DNA of 64,000 nucleotides from Brachypodius melanocephalos (taxonomy: Eukaryota > Chordata > Aves > Passeriformes > Pycnonotidae), in contig VZSR01002395.1 in assembly GCA_013398615.1 (NCBI GenBank), positions 10,252 through 74,251 on the forward strand, read 5' to 3'. Numbering within the stretch: position 1 is the first letter of the stretch; every line of letters begins with the position of its first letter. Below are positions 46,723 through 57,900 of the stretch, in pieces. A model generated the notes under the pieces. The model made no database searches. It was given only the letters and a program-made list of their open reading frames with translations, and was not told the DNA's origin. The position numbers and the translations under genes are program-made.

Positions 46723-48672
46723 CTGAAATACAGAAAGAGTGATATTGCTCCTGAGAACAGAATTCAAGTGCAATACACAGCACAACTTATGAAGAGGTGA
46801 AAAAGGCAAGACCCCATTATTACAAGGTAAAATTACTGGAGAATTTTCTTCAGGAAAATTCCTCTTTTGCACAAAACTGAAACTAATTCAGATATGTCTT
46901 TTCTCAGTTAAAATGGAAATTCTCTGCAACACTGCTTGTGCCATTTTCCAGCTTGGTGACAAGGCAGTTATATTTGCACCCAGACATTAACAGTGAGGTT
47001 ATGTACAATGCAGTTTGACATTCGTATCTTGAGTTCAAAGAAATAACGGCTGTAAGAACTCATAGAATAGAGCACTTGTGTTCAAGCAGCTTTTCTTTAC
47101 CTCTTTGGGAGCCTCCTTTTCAATGAAGTCATTGTAGATTTTCTTTGCTTTCGATGTCAGCTTTTGTGGGGATTTTGTTTTCTTGAAGTCCTCGCAGGCC
47201 AACCAGAACTCAATGTTCTCTTCACAAAACTCAGACTTCAAAAAAGCTCGGAAAGCAGCAAGACCATCTAAGGAAAGAAAAAAGTACTCGCCATCAATTA
47301 AGTATTTCAGGAATCTTGATTCTACCTATTGGTCACACCAGTTTCTACCAGAATGTTTTGCTGTAGGTCTATTTTTTTCAGTAATATCATGGCAATAAAA
47401 AAGTTCCATAATTTATGTTTGCAAGTTAACACTTTAACAGCTTGGCAGGTTTCACTTTGAGTTTCCCATTTCTTAGGCAGGGACAAAAAATAATGCTTCC
47501 TCCTGTGATGTCTGAGAATACATTAAAAAGACCTGATTTCTCTCTAGATAAGCTCTGCTCTGTTAACCTTTACACTGTAGTAAATATGACTGCTACAGTA
47601 CTCTGGAACATTCTTTCAATGGAAATGATGACTCAAGCTCAAAGAGCAAATAGTGGTATTATTTCTTAAGTCTTTTTGCTTTGCTAGTGAATGCTGCTTC
47701 TTGTAGAGCTACAGTAAAACCCCAAGATCACTGAACCTCTGTTTCAGAATCCTTCCCACATTACTAGAAAGCATTTGCTTTGGTTATGCAGTGAGCTCAG
47801 GGAATAAATGCCCTTTTCTCATTGGGCAAAGCCAAGCTGACAGGTATGATTTTAGCTACAGTGGTTTGAAGAAAAAAAAAATCTACTAGTATTCTTTGTT
47901 GTATTATTAGTTTACTTAAAACAACAACAACAACAACAACAACAAAACAAACAAAACAAACAAACCAAACCAAACCCACTTCTATGTATTTTGGCTTTAA
48001 ACTGTTAAAAGCATTTCACTTGCATGACCAGAATCAAAGCTCTTTAATTGGGAGGTACAATGCTGACATGGAAGGAAGCAAACTCTTACAGACATATAAA
48101 CTTTCTCCGTCCTTTTGTTCCCAAATATTACTTTTTGAAGATAAACTTACATTTGTTAGCAAGAAGCTCATCAAAGGCTTCTGACCACAGCTGGGCTTCT
48201 TCAGGGGAAGGCCTGCAGAAAGAGGGAGAACATCAGACTACACTGCTCAAGCTTTACTGCTTTTGAAGAACACTCAAGTTATTTAAGGAGTTCCTTTCTC
48301 ATAACTTACCTGAAGTAGTTGCGGTGCTTCCCTGCCTTCTTAGATTTCCTTCTGTTAGAACTGGAAGAGTTCTGCAGGAAGTAGCTCAGCCTTGTTTTCC
48401 AATCTTTAATGCTGGAAGAAAGAAGAAGGAGATGCTCGTTAAAAACGACAGCTCGCAGAGCTCTAGACAGCAGCGCTTTCCCTGAGGCGGCTCCTGCAGC
48501 GGGAGTCACCCACAGCCCCTGAAGGCAAGGAAAGCACCGCCCCAGAGGGCCGGGGGACTCACATAGTTCTCTTCATCCTGCCCTTGTCGGCCTCCTCCGG
48601 CTCGCTGCGGCGGCGGCCGCCCCGCTCCATGCGCCCGCCGTGCCGCACGGCCATGAACACGGCACTCTGCAT
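46528..48672 (-). CDS. RGS2: Regulator of G-protein signalling 2 (five coding exons)
   Basis: RGS2 is a GTPase-activating protein that switches off heterotrimeric G proteins, preferring Gq-alpha, at the plasma membrane; it also dampens adenylyl cyclase signalling and is a short-lived, inducible protein. Coding exons on the minus strand are 48672-48563, 48411-48310, 48212-48151, 47267-47101 and 46722-46528. All four introns are GT-AG and frame is kept throughout (636 bases, 211 residues plus TGA), matching the human length. Visible parts: a start with Gln2; an Arg/Glu/Gly-rich stretch (10-32); an amphipathic, membrane-binding type helix (about 33-53, MKRTIIKDWKTRLSYFLQ); a basic patch (57-67); and the RGS box (about 83-199). 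G-alpha contact positions Glu104, Asn109, Asn149, Leu180, Asn184 and Arg188 are present. Cys106, Asn184 and Glu191 distinguish RGS2 from RGS1/4/16-type paralogues. Exon lengths 62 and 167 are, from memory, typical of the R4 RGS family. The start is set by the N-terminal match to known RGS2 and by its place in the CpG island. No frameshift or internal stop is seen. Confidence 0.98.
47101..47267 (-). CDS. RGS2: RGS2 coding exon 4
   Basis: This is a 167-base exon coding residues 92 (second base) to 147, with acceptor CCTTAG and donor GAG|GTAAAG. It carries the central RGS-box signature EFCEENIEFWLACEDF, including Cys106, which most R4 paralogues replace with Ser, and the G-alpha contact Asn109. 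Intron 3, upstream, is the longest (883 bases) and contains the CAA repeat at 47,920-47,978. Confidence 0.98.
47920..47978 (+). repeat. CAA microsatellite and A/C-rich tract in RGS2 intron 3
   Basis: About nine CAA units pass into an irregular AAAC/AACC tract. In the RGS2 transcript this reads as a GTT/GTTTG tract. No splice signal is involved. Confidence 0.9.
48151..48212 (-). CDS. RGS2: RGS2 coding exon 3
   Basis: This is a 62-base exon with acceptor CTGCAG and donor GTAAGT. It codes for PSPEEAQLWSEAFDELLANK and enters the RGS box; it ends after the first base of Tyr92. Intron 2 is 97 bases. In human RGS2 the segment starting here (about residues 79-116) is reported to bind the translation factor eIF2B; the avian residues are almost the same. 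Confidence 0.97.
48310..48411 (-). CDS. RGS2: RGS2 coding exon 2
   Basis: The acceptor CCAG and donor GTAAGT bound 102 bases coding from the second half of Ile37 to the first two bases of Arg71. The exon carries most of the amphipathic helix (KDWKTRLSYFLQNSS) and a serine run followed by a Lys/Arg-rich patch (residues 57-67) that may act in membrane or nuclear targeting. Intron 1, upstream of it, is 151 bases. Confidence 0.97.
48563..48672 (-). CDS. RGS2: RGS2 coding exon 1
   Basis: This exon holds codons 1-36 and two bases of codon 37. It begins MQSAVF and ends in MKRT. The donor reads AT|GTGAGT. Additional in-frame methionines at residues 7, 15 and 33 could serve as later starts; human RGS2 is known to use alternative initiation sites. 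Residues 10-32 are much richer in Arg and Gly than the human protein, which fits the very GC-rich island in which the exon lies. Confidence 0.96.
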
Positions 48673-48755
48673 GGCGGCCTGAGGCGCTGTGCCGCGGCCT
48701 GACGCGCTGTGAGGCGCCCGCCCCGCGCCCGCTCTTATGGCCCCGCGGCGGGGCG

Positions 48756-48785
48756 GGACCGGGCCGGGCCGGGCCGGGCCGGGCT
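48756..48785 (+). repeat. GGGCC pentamer repeat in RGS2 promoter
   Basis: Six five-base units (first and last imperfect) run in tandem. The plus strand, which is the non-transcribed template side for RGS2, has six closely spaced runs of two to three G and could fold as a G-quadruplex. Unit number is likely to vary between individuals. Confidence 0.85.
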
Positions 48786-48918
48786 GAGGGCGGCACCGAG
48801 CCAGCCACGCCTGCCTGTCTTTCCAAATATAGCGAGTTTTACCTCTGCTCCGTGTCATGTCTTTTCCCCGTTTATTTTGCTTTTCTTACTGCCCCCTTCC
48901 TGGAAATCTTTCGGTGTG

Positions 48919-48954
48919 TGACGCCGTCAAAGGGCTGGCTGTCCTTTTCCGTCA
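48919..48954. promoter_or_regulatory. Cluster of CREB-type half-sites upstream of RGS2
   Basis: TGACGCCGTCA at 48,919-48,929 is a perfect 11-base palindrome made of two opposed half CREs, and another CGTCA lies at 48,950-48,954. They are about 215-250 bases upstream of the inferred RGS2 start. cAMP induction of RGS2 is known in mammals; use of these exact sites is inference. Confidence 0.4.
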
Positions 48955-51900
48955 GTCAAAGACACACCCTGCTCTTCTGCAGCTGTTTGTTTTAAGGTCA
49001 GTCTGATTTTTGAGTGTGGCCAGTACGTGAAGAAGGAAGGACTGAGCCATATTTCTTAAAAAAATGAAGCGGCTCTAATTTTGAGCGTACGGTGCTTTTG
49101 GTGTCGCCCCTCTGCTAACGCAGGCTGCGGATCCCTTCCACCTCGGAAGAGATGAAGAGCACAGAGTTCAGCTCTGGGAAGTGTTGCCACCTACCAGTGA
49201 ATTGTGTCCATTACTCCCAGCACTGGAAGGTGAAGTTGCAGCGCCTTACTCGAGCACTCGGCTTGTTGAAAAGGCCGTGTGGTCCTTCTCCGCAGTGTCC
49301 AGAGTATCGTGTCCAAACAATTTGGATTTAGGAACCATGTGAGTTTCTCTTTACCCTCTCTGCTTTTCTGCTCTTTTCTTCAGAAAAAGTCTTCCTCTCC
49401 ACAGTACCTTGAGCCTGTCTTTCTTGCCACAAAAAGCAATGGCCAGAGCAACTGACTCCCAAAATGCCAGCTGACTTCAACACAACCATATAGCATAAAT
49501 GTATAATCTTTTAGATAACCACTGTGTCCTTACAGCCTCTGCTTGCTGAACACTCACAAGCTGCATGAAAGCATTTTGCTTTAAATGAGAGGTCTGGGGA
49601 AAAGGAATGCCATTTAATTTGTGGCAGCATTTAAACAACTTTTCAGTGCTTCTAGTTGTACTTTGAAGTATATATTGATGATCTAATAGGAGAATAAAGT
49701 TCAATTCTTAGTCCTGTATATGGTATGTACATAAAGGGAAATTATTGTGAGGATGTTTACCATGGGAGAAAGTATGGAAAGAGTAAGGCTCTAAGTGCTG
49801 TAAATCATCAGTTCCAGAAACTCTGTGCAGTGAAGTTGCCAAAGCAAAAAGCGGCGCAGGCAATGCCAAGATGATGGATGGGTGTGTGCTGACTGCCTTC
49901 CAGCGCTTCCATCATCACTGGCGTGGAGAGCCAGCGCCAGGCAAGCTGTGAGTGCACCGGGGCTGGAGGACAGCCTGTGACACACGGGAACACTGTCTGC
50001 ACGTGTGGGCCTGGCACAAGCAGCCTTGGGATAACACAGGGAAACTCAGCCTTGGCTTTCCCCACGCTGCAGCCTCTGCAAAGGATCAAATGATCTGCAA
50101 AGGAGAACAGCACGTCCCCACCTGCCACCCGACTTGCAGATTTCCCTGGTTTGGATGCTGGTTTTGAGTTTCTTTCACCTGATTCTCAAAGCTGAATGGG
50201 GGAAAATGTGCCAGCTATTGGGAAGTGGGAAATTTCAGAGTCTAGCAAGCTACAGTAAGGGTTGGTTAAGCAATTATATTTTGGGAGCTTACCCATAGCA
50301 CACCAGAGATCCTGCAGATACTTAAAGCCTGACAAAATGTTTTCTTGTTGGTCCTAGAGGAGGATTGCTAGGGTAGAGCTGGGATATTCCCAGCATCTGC
50401 CAAGTTGTAAAGTTGGCAGTAGTTAGCATATGGAAAATTGCAGCATGCATCATGTATTTATCTGATACTTTCTATTTCAAACTTTTAATTGCTTCTTTCA
50501 GAAAACTGAAGTGCCAGTTAAGGAAGGCAGTTATATATCTTTCAAGAGTGGAAAAAACAGGTTAAAAATTAAGCTGAATATGGAATTGTGAAGTGAGATG
50601 ACCTTATAAAAATTTTTATTGTAATATTTTGTTTAAAAACTTTTTAGATTAAAATTTAATTTTGTCGGCTGTGTTTTGGTTTATATATTTATTACATTTT
50701 TAAAACATGGATATTGCTGTTTTTTTCCAGTAAAACAGGCACTTCAGAAAATATTTTCTCGCTTCACCATGTTGTGTTCTCTGGCTGGGACAGTTACCTT
50801 TGCCAGGACATCAATTACACATCTGCATGATAAAATGTGTTTTGCATTCATGTTCAAAGACCAAGAAAAAGCATCAGACCTCCCACAATGTCACCAGTGT
50901 GCTGTGCAAGGACCCAGTCAGGGCTGGGATGGAAGGGAAGGGGCTGCTAGGAGGGGGCCGGCCAAGTTCTCCCCTTGAGAACTTCCCCAGATTCTGTGGG
51001 CATGAAGTGGCCCTTGGTGGCTGCACTGCCTGCAAGAGTGTTGGGGCTCACTGAGCAGTTTTAAAGGCACCAAACCCAAGTATTACTTCATTTTATCAAT
51101 TTCTGATATTTCAAAGGAAGATGGCAAAGTGGCTTGGGTCGTTAGTTCGCATTGCTGAAGGGGGGATCTGTTTCACACCACAGGTGCCATACATTGACTG
51201 GGCAAAGAAGATTTGGTATCTCAGCCTTGTCCTTACCTGTGTCTAGCAACAGTATATTGAAAATTCCAGGAAAGTTGGGAATTAGGGTTGTAAAGAAAAG
51301 CCCTGGGTTGCAAGTGCAGCACAAGTTCAGGTGTGTTAGCACAGCACAATGTGGGGTGCTGCTGGAAAATCAGTGTCTTCAAGCTGTGATTCCTTTCATT
51401 GGGAACAGGGCTGAGTGGCTCCAGGCAGTGCCCAGGGCAGCGCTGCAGATCTGCCTTGGGTGTGCTGAGCTCTGCCCTTTGGAAACAGGGAAGCTCTTGG
51501 TAGCTGAGGACAAACATAAACATATTGCTCAAGCTTTTCCTTTACATCCTCCTTAAAGCTTCCATCTATTTCTGCCCCACTAATCTCATTGGCAAGGGGC
51601 AAGGCCGAGGGAAAGTGATGGGAGGAGAGAGCCCAGAGCCCAAACTTAGCAATTGAAGTTGGTGACAAATTTGCCATTGCCTGCAGCAAAATCTGATGTC
51701 AGACATTTAATGGCACAAGCTCTCACCCTGGAGATCACACTTTCACTTTGAAAGGCTTTTCAGAGCCTTTCTTGAGAATATTTTGTTCTTTTTCTGCTTT
51801 TATAACTCCTATGGGCACCAGGGATGGCTGGATGTACAGGGGACTGTAAGAGAGGCAATAAACATCCCAGGGAGAAGATTAGGATTTTTCCATCTCAGTT

Positions 51901-54900
51901 ACGTTCTATGTCGCAATAGCTACGCTGATCTTTTGAAGTTGCCAATGAGTTGTTCTCACTGAATGATACTTAAATCCGTGTGTGCATTTTGTGAGATGCC
52001 AACCCTTGTTTCTTTCTTTGACTTGGCCAGTAGGACACCGAAAAAGTGGTCAAGAGTTTACAGCTGAGTTTCATAAATCTAGGAAGATAAAACATGCTTT
52101 TGCATGGTAATTCAAACTGTGCATGGGAATTATTTGAGGGGTGTCTTATTGAACAGCTATGACTAGCTGAAAAATCATATTCAAAAGAAGGAACAAGATG
52201 TTGAGCCATGTCTTTTTGTTTTGTAATGCAAATTGCAAATGACACAGATGAACTTTCCTGTATTTTTTATTGTTCTTGAATGTACAGCTGTACAGTCCTG
52301 TGCTGTGCTGTGAGATGATTCATGTAAGCATCAGAACAGGAGATCAGCAAAGCACACCACACTGTGACCCTCTGTTCTTACCTCCCTTTCACGCTGTGTC
52401 TTCTCTGAAGTGCAGGAACTGATCAGTACAGAGGAGCAGAGAGGTGCCCAGCTATGGTGCCAGTGAAGGCTTTGTGCTGTACAGCCAAGCCCAGGCTGTG
52501 TGGTAGGGCACTATTTTCTAAATTAATATTATGGTTGTGAATATATTGCCACTATAAATTGCCACTCTTTCTCATTTTTTTAATAAGTGAAGTTCACTCA
52601 AACCCTTAGTCTAATACTAAGATTGCCGAAGTTGTGTTATCTGACTCTGGCCCTGCAGGGTGTGCCTGACAGGCTGTTGTACTTCCCCCAGTATTATTTT
52701 CCAGTCATAAAACTCAAAATGTGCAAATCACCAGAAGCCATTTCTGGATCTAAATTTACCACTACTATGGATTAACACTAACCTTGACCAATTATATGAT
52801 CAGTCTTTCCTAAACAAAAATAAAATATATCCCATTACAAATGAATCTGGTTCCACATAACAGCAAAATCCTCTGAGTAACATATAAACTAGACAGAGTT
52901 CTCTGAGAACTTATCAGTCTCAGCCCTCAGCCACCTTGTTTTACATAAATACAAAGTTAGTTTATAAATTTCTAAAAATAGAGCTGAAATTTGTCAAGTG
53001 GACCAGCTGGGACTGTGTGTCTACATACAGGGTTGCTGTTGTGTGGATGTGTACATCTTTGTTTTAGTGATGCTGTGAGAAGAATATGAATTTAGGCATT
53101 GAGCCTAAATTGTGATTCCCCCTCTGCCCCTGGACATTTGGAAATGTTATTTTTCAATGAGATACTGGACAGCAGCAGGCAGGAATTGGAACAGCAGCTT
53201 CCCTGGGAAGCAGGGATGGCTGTCCTGCTCATGTCAGACCTGCTTTATCCCTTCTGCAAAAAAAGCTGAAAGGAGACCTGTTAATATAGTCTGCATTCTA
53301 AAGAACAGGACATTCTCAAATTCCTTATGCCTTTTGTCAATACAGAAAGCAAACAGCTTAGCAAGAAGCAGGGTATTTTTAACAATGAAGTTTTCTTAGC
53401 AGATACAAGCTGTGTTACACCATCTCAGGTGAAGAGAGATGATTAATCTTGTTTGAGGCTAGCCATGTGATGAAGAACACTGGCTCCATGTCCTGTTCCA
53501 TTTGCAGCCTATTTTACCCTCTCCCCAAAGACTGTATTTGTTAACCTGGCTGTGCAGAGGGACATTAAACAATCAGATATGTTTGTTAAATCTGGATGTG
53601 GGCACCATCTTTATCATATTATCTGCATGTAACACAGTCAGTACACAGCCCTTCTGATGACTCTTTAATCCATGCTAATGAAAATTACCTGCAAATACCT
53701 GAATGATGTGAGTCATACATTGATTCAGAAAGTCTCTGTGGCTTAGAGAATCATTCACTTTTACAACTCCCACAGGTGGACACTGTCAGGAGCACTACAG
53801 CAAGAAAGCTAGAGATCAGAGTATAGGAGTATGACTATTTGTGCACCACCTTAAAAGTTCAAACTATAAGCATTGAAAACAAAAAGTAAAAACTAGTACT
53901 TCTTTTGAAATGTGATAAAATTTCTTTCTTATTTTGCAACTGGCAAAAAAAGTTTTAAAAAGCCCACTTCTTGGGACACCCTGATCTTCATGCTGGGTAG
54001 AGCTAGCAGAGGTTTAATTATATTTTTTTAGTAGAAAACCAAAACAGTAGCAAAATATCAAATTTGTCAGGTGAAATTTTTTCATTTCTTTATAATTATT
54101 TTAGGGTGATATTTTCTTTTTATCACTTTCAGTGTTGCAGCTTAAGCTTTTTGGTAGAGTAGAAAGATAATGAATGTCTTTGAGATGTGAAAAAGGCTGC
54201 ACGGTAATGGACAGGAAGCACTGTCTGAGCAAATCTGCTTCTCAAAGTCAGGAGATATCTCAGGAAGGGCGGTCTTACACCCTTTCTAGTCATCATGCTG
54301 ACCAATGTGACTTCAAAATTTGTAAGTTAAACTCTCTTGAGTTGGAAAAAGATGGAATGAGGGTTCCATGTACAAGGTTATTAATCCCACAGTGGCACCC
54401 TGGGCTACTCCCAGAGTGAAGGGTGGGAGAGAAAGGAAGGACAGGGTGAAATTTGTCCTCATCAAAGTATGGAAATTCCCTCCTGGCTGTTTGAAGAGTA
54501 CCCTCAGGAGGTCAGACCAGGGTGTCTTTGGGGCGGTCTGGGAGACAGGCATAGCCAAGTACCTTAACAGATTAGTCATTTTTTTAATGACAAATGTTGC
54601 AAAATAACGTCTCAATCCTCCAGGCACTGTAGGCAGGTACATGGTTCCCCTAGAACACTTTTTTTATTAGTTCAGCATTTAATCAGGCCTTCAGAGCAGA
54701 GTAAATCATAGATGACTTTAGGTGAATCATTCCATATGGAAAATACAGGTCCAAACCTATAAAAATATGTGGAGAGAATGATAATGTCATACTAGATAAT
54801 GATAATTGCCATACTAGATGTAGTCAGAACACTTACTGTCACAGCAAACAGCAGTGACAGGTAATTTTGCATTAAAGAAACACTTCTGGGTTGCTTGCAG

Positions 54901-57900
54901 TGCTAGGAAGTGTCAGTGCAGGACTGTACATTACTACAGATTGCACTCAGAATTTTGAGAGGCTGCAAATAACTCATTGACTGTTTTGGCAAACTCCTTT
55001 TTAAAGAGATTGTAGTCAGTGCCACACTGTGACACAGCCTCAAGTTAGGAGCTGTGATGAGATCTCCACATTAGGCACTTGGTATTTCTCAAGGATGCTC
55101 TTCAAGGATTGCTTGATGCATCATTGAGAAATGAGAGAAAGAAACCTGAGTTAACAAAAGAATCAACAGAAATTTACCATTTCTTCACTGGCTATAAGTA
55201 TTAAAATAGATAATTTAAAAGGGAAAAAAGGAAATCTTGCCAGTTGTTAAAGGATGGGACAGGTTAATTGGAGGTGACAGAGAGGAGAGTTGGACGTGTC
55301 TGTTCAGCACTTCTCTTCTGGCAGGTTCATCTTTTCCAAGACGAACTACTGCAGAAGAGGGGGTGTTCTGTGATATTGGTTGTGATTTCACTTGCTCCTT
55401 CCAGGAAGCTTCTCTTAAGTCTTTTAAAAATAAAATCAACTGTGTGGCAGTTTGTAAACATACACTTCAAAACAGGATCCTTCAGTACTTTTTCTGATGT
55501 GTGTTCCTCTGAGGGGTGACACATGAGCTGCAGTTCAAGCTCTGGAATAGTGAACTTATTTCACATTTAACATTAAACTGGTGTTTAGTTGCTACGGGTT
55601 TTATTATTTTTTTAAATCAAGTTGTTTACCTAATGTCTTTGTTTTAAGTAAGTTTGTTTTTCTGGTAGTTTTCCAACAGAAACAGTTATTTGAAGACTGG
55701 GACAAAATTCCTGGCAAGTTTATAACTGAGAAAGAAACCAGGGGACAAGAGGGCTCACATCAGCTCTCTGGGATATATGTGAACGTATTAGGAATTATAG
55801 GATGCATAGGTAAATTGCAAGGGGCAGTGAAAAGAAGAACAAAAATTATCTGGAGGAAATTACTTTTTGCTGTGTCCTATATCAATATTCACTGAATAAC
55901 TAATGCCCACTGTATTGATTATGTTCTCCTTGCTTTGCCTACAAGAGAAGTGAGGACAATTTTTTCTGTGTATTATGGAATTATTCGTTCTTTGCATGTG
56001 TATTTTCTTTATTTCAGACAACTACTCCAAGCCATACACAGTAAGCAGCAAAGAGAGATTTGGAACTGGACACAGATTAAACATGGGGAAAGCTTCTTGG
56101 AGCTACAGGGTATTTTTTCATTGACAGTTTCTCTGCATAAGTAGAGAGTAAAAAAGGACATGGTGAGGTTCTCTGTTGTGCTTTTGGGTTTGCAGCAGGT
56201 GTTACATAACTGCCCTGTGTGTATCATACAGGCATGGTACTTGGAATAATATTTACTAAATCTTCTGTCTGCCAGTATTATTTAATTTGCTTCTATTTAA
56301 ACAAATTGAAAGAAGAGATTATTTTGTTACAACTCAAAATGTACTCAAAATGAGATACTTTTCTTTGCCAGTTTGCATTTACATTTATAATGCATTACTA
56401 GCCAGCTCATTTTCTTTTTTGGTTTTAAGTGCAGCTGAGAAATCAACAGGTTTCTTTTACACTACATCCCCATTTTTTTCCCCTCTCTCATGGGAGGAAA
56501 TCTAGTAAGACTTGGTTTTGCTTGTCTATCTGCTTGCTTTTTAAGTTCCTGAGTGAAGAATTGACATATATTTATAATGTTATTTCAGCGAGTTCTTTCT
56601 GAACTGGGGAAAATGGATCAGGTAAGAATAGGTGGAGGCAGACCTGCAGCGTGTCTGCTGTAGTTTGGGCTGGCTGTCTTGTCAATGGAGCTGGGTTACC
56701 ATGATAGTTGTAGTGGTGAAAAGTGGTATTTCTCAGCTGTGGCACACGTCATGGTGTGGCTTTCTAACAGGATCTGACTAGACCAGCTGGCACCTCTGGC
56801 AAAATAACTCTTATGGCTGGACTTTCTCTGAGCAGAGCAGCCCTCAGAAGTGGGTAGGTTGACCCTTGTTCTCCATGAACCTCCACTTTCCCTGGCATGA
56901 CCGAAAATCAACATTGCAAGTGTGTACTCAAGAGCAGTTGTGGCCAGAAAGGGAAGAGGTTGTATGGAGGGGTGAGAAAGGAACATTTGCTGTCCTGGGT
57001 CTGTGCTGCCCACTGCTTACCTGCTCCTGCAGCCGGCCCAGGAGCACCTTTTGTGTGAAACAGCCCAGTGCCAATGTCCAGCACAGCTGGGCTGAGTCCC
57101 AGCAGCCCTGGCTCCAGGCCTCTCTTGGTCACAGCTGGCTGTCACCCTGCAAGGGCTGTGTCACTGTCGGAGGGCAGAGCTGGGCAGCGCGAGCCCTGCA
57201 AGGCTGGGAGCTCCCTTGGGACGCTGTCCCTTTTCTGGGCAGGTGTGCACTCACTGCTTCTCTTCTGTAGAGAAATCCATCTGTGGCTTCTTCCTGTATA
57301 TGATATCCCCTGGGCTCAGCAAGAGCTTTGAAGTGGTGCTGGCAGCTGGAAAGTGCCTTCTGAATAATGAGGCTGAATGTTTCCCTCTCTGTATTTTTAT
57401 TTTTATTATTTTATTTTTCATGTTTTCTCTCCACTCTGAGAACTGTGCATTCTGTGCTGCTCTGATTGTAATTCTTTTTTTTTCTTTTTTTCAAATCCTC
57501 AGTGAAATAGCAATACTGGCCCAATGTATTAAGCTTTTAAAAGCAGCAGGTTATTATCATTCACAATTGCTCAAGTTTAAGGGAATATTTATTAATAAAT
57601 ATTTACCTAAAGGGTAATGAGACAAGAAACCAAGAATGTTTTTCCCAATCCCCTGTACTGACCTGGTCATGTGGTACCATTTAGCAGATTTACAGCAATT
57701 TTCCAGCTCTGTGAGCTCTCTTCACAGAGGTAAGAAAGCTGCCAATGAACAGCTCCAAGATTTCCCTTCAACCTTGAAATATACTGGGGAAAATGGAAAG
57801 GTATGAAGCATCCTGAAAATTCCTGGGTGCCTATATTGGTTATTGTAATCTGTGCCGTAGGTTTATCCTCAGGTACTTTGCTCTGCATAAGCTGCACATA

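Larger units (their letters stand above)
48540..48800 (-). promoter_or_regulatory. RGS2: RGS2 CpG-island promoter
   Basis: CpG-dense sequence covers exon 1 and the upstream 130 bases. On the minus strand a TATA-like CATAAGA (48,733-48,739) sits about 60 bases before the ATG; initiation 25-30 bases after it, near 48,705, would give a leader of about 33 bases. GC boxes and a run of five-base GGGCC-type repeats (48,756-48,785) lie just upstream. A half CRE (TGACG, plus strand 48,700-48,704) lies at the inferred start, and a CArG-like site (48,823-48,832, one mismatch) about 120 bases upstream. Confidence 0.8.

Noticed and set aside
55581..55895. A 104-codon plus frame with a charged stretch (QKQLFEDWDKIPGKF)
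   Set aside because: No match to any RGS or other family, wrong strand for the expected RGS neighbours and no supporting splice pattern.
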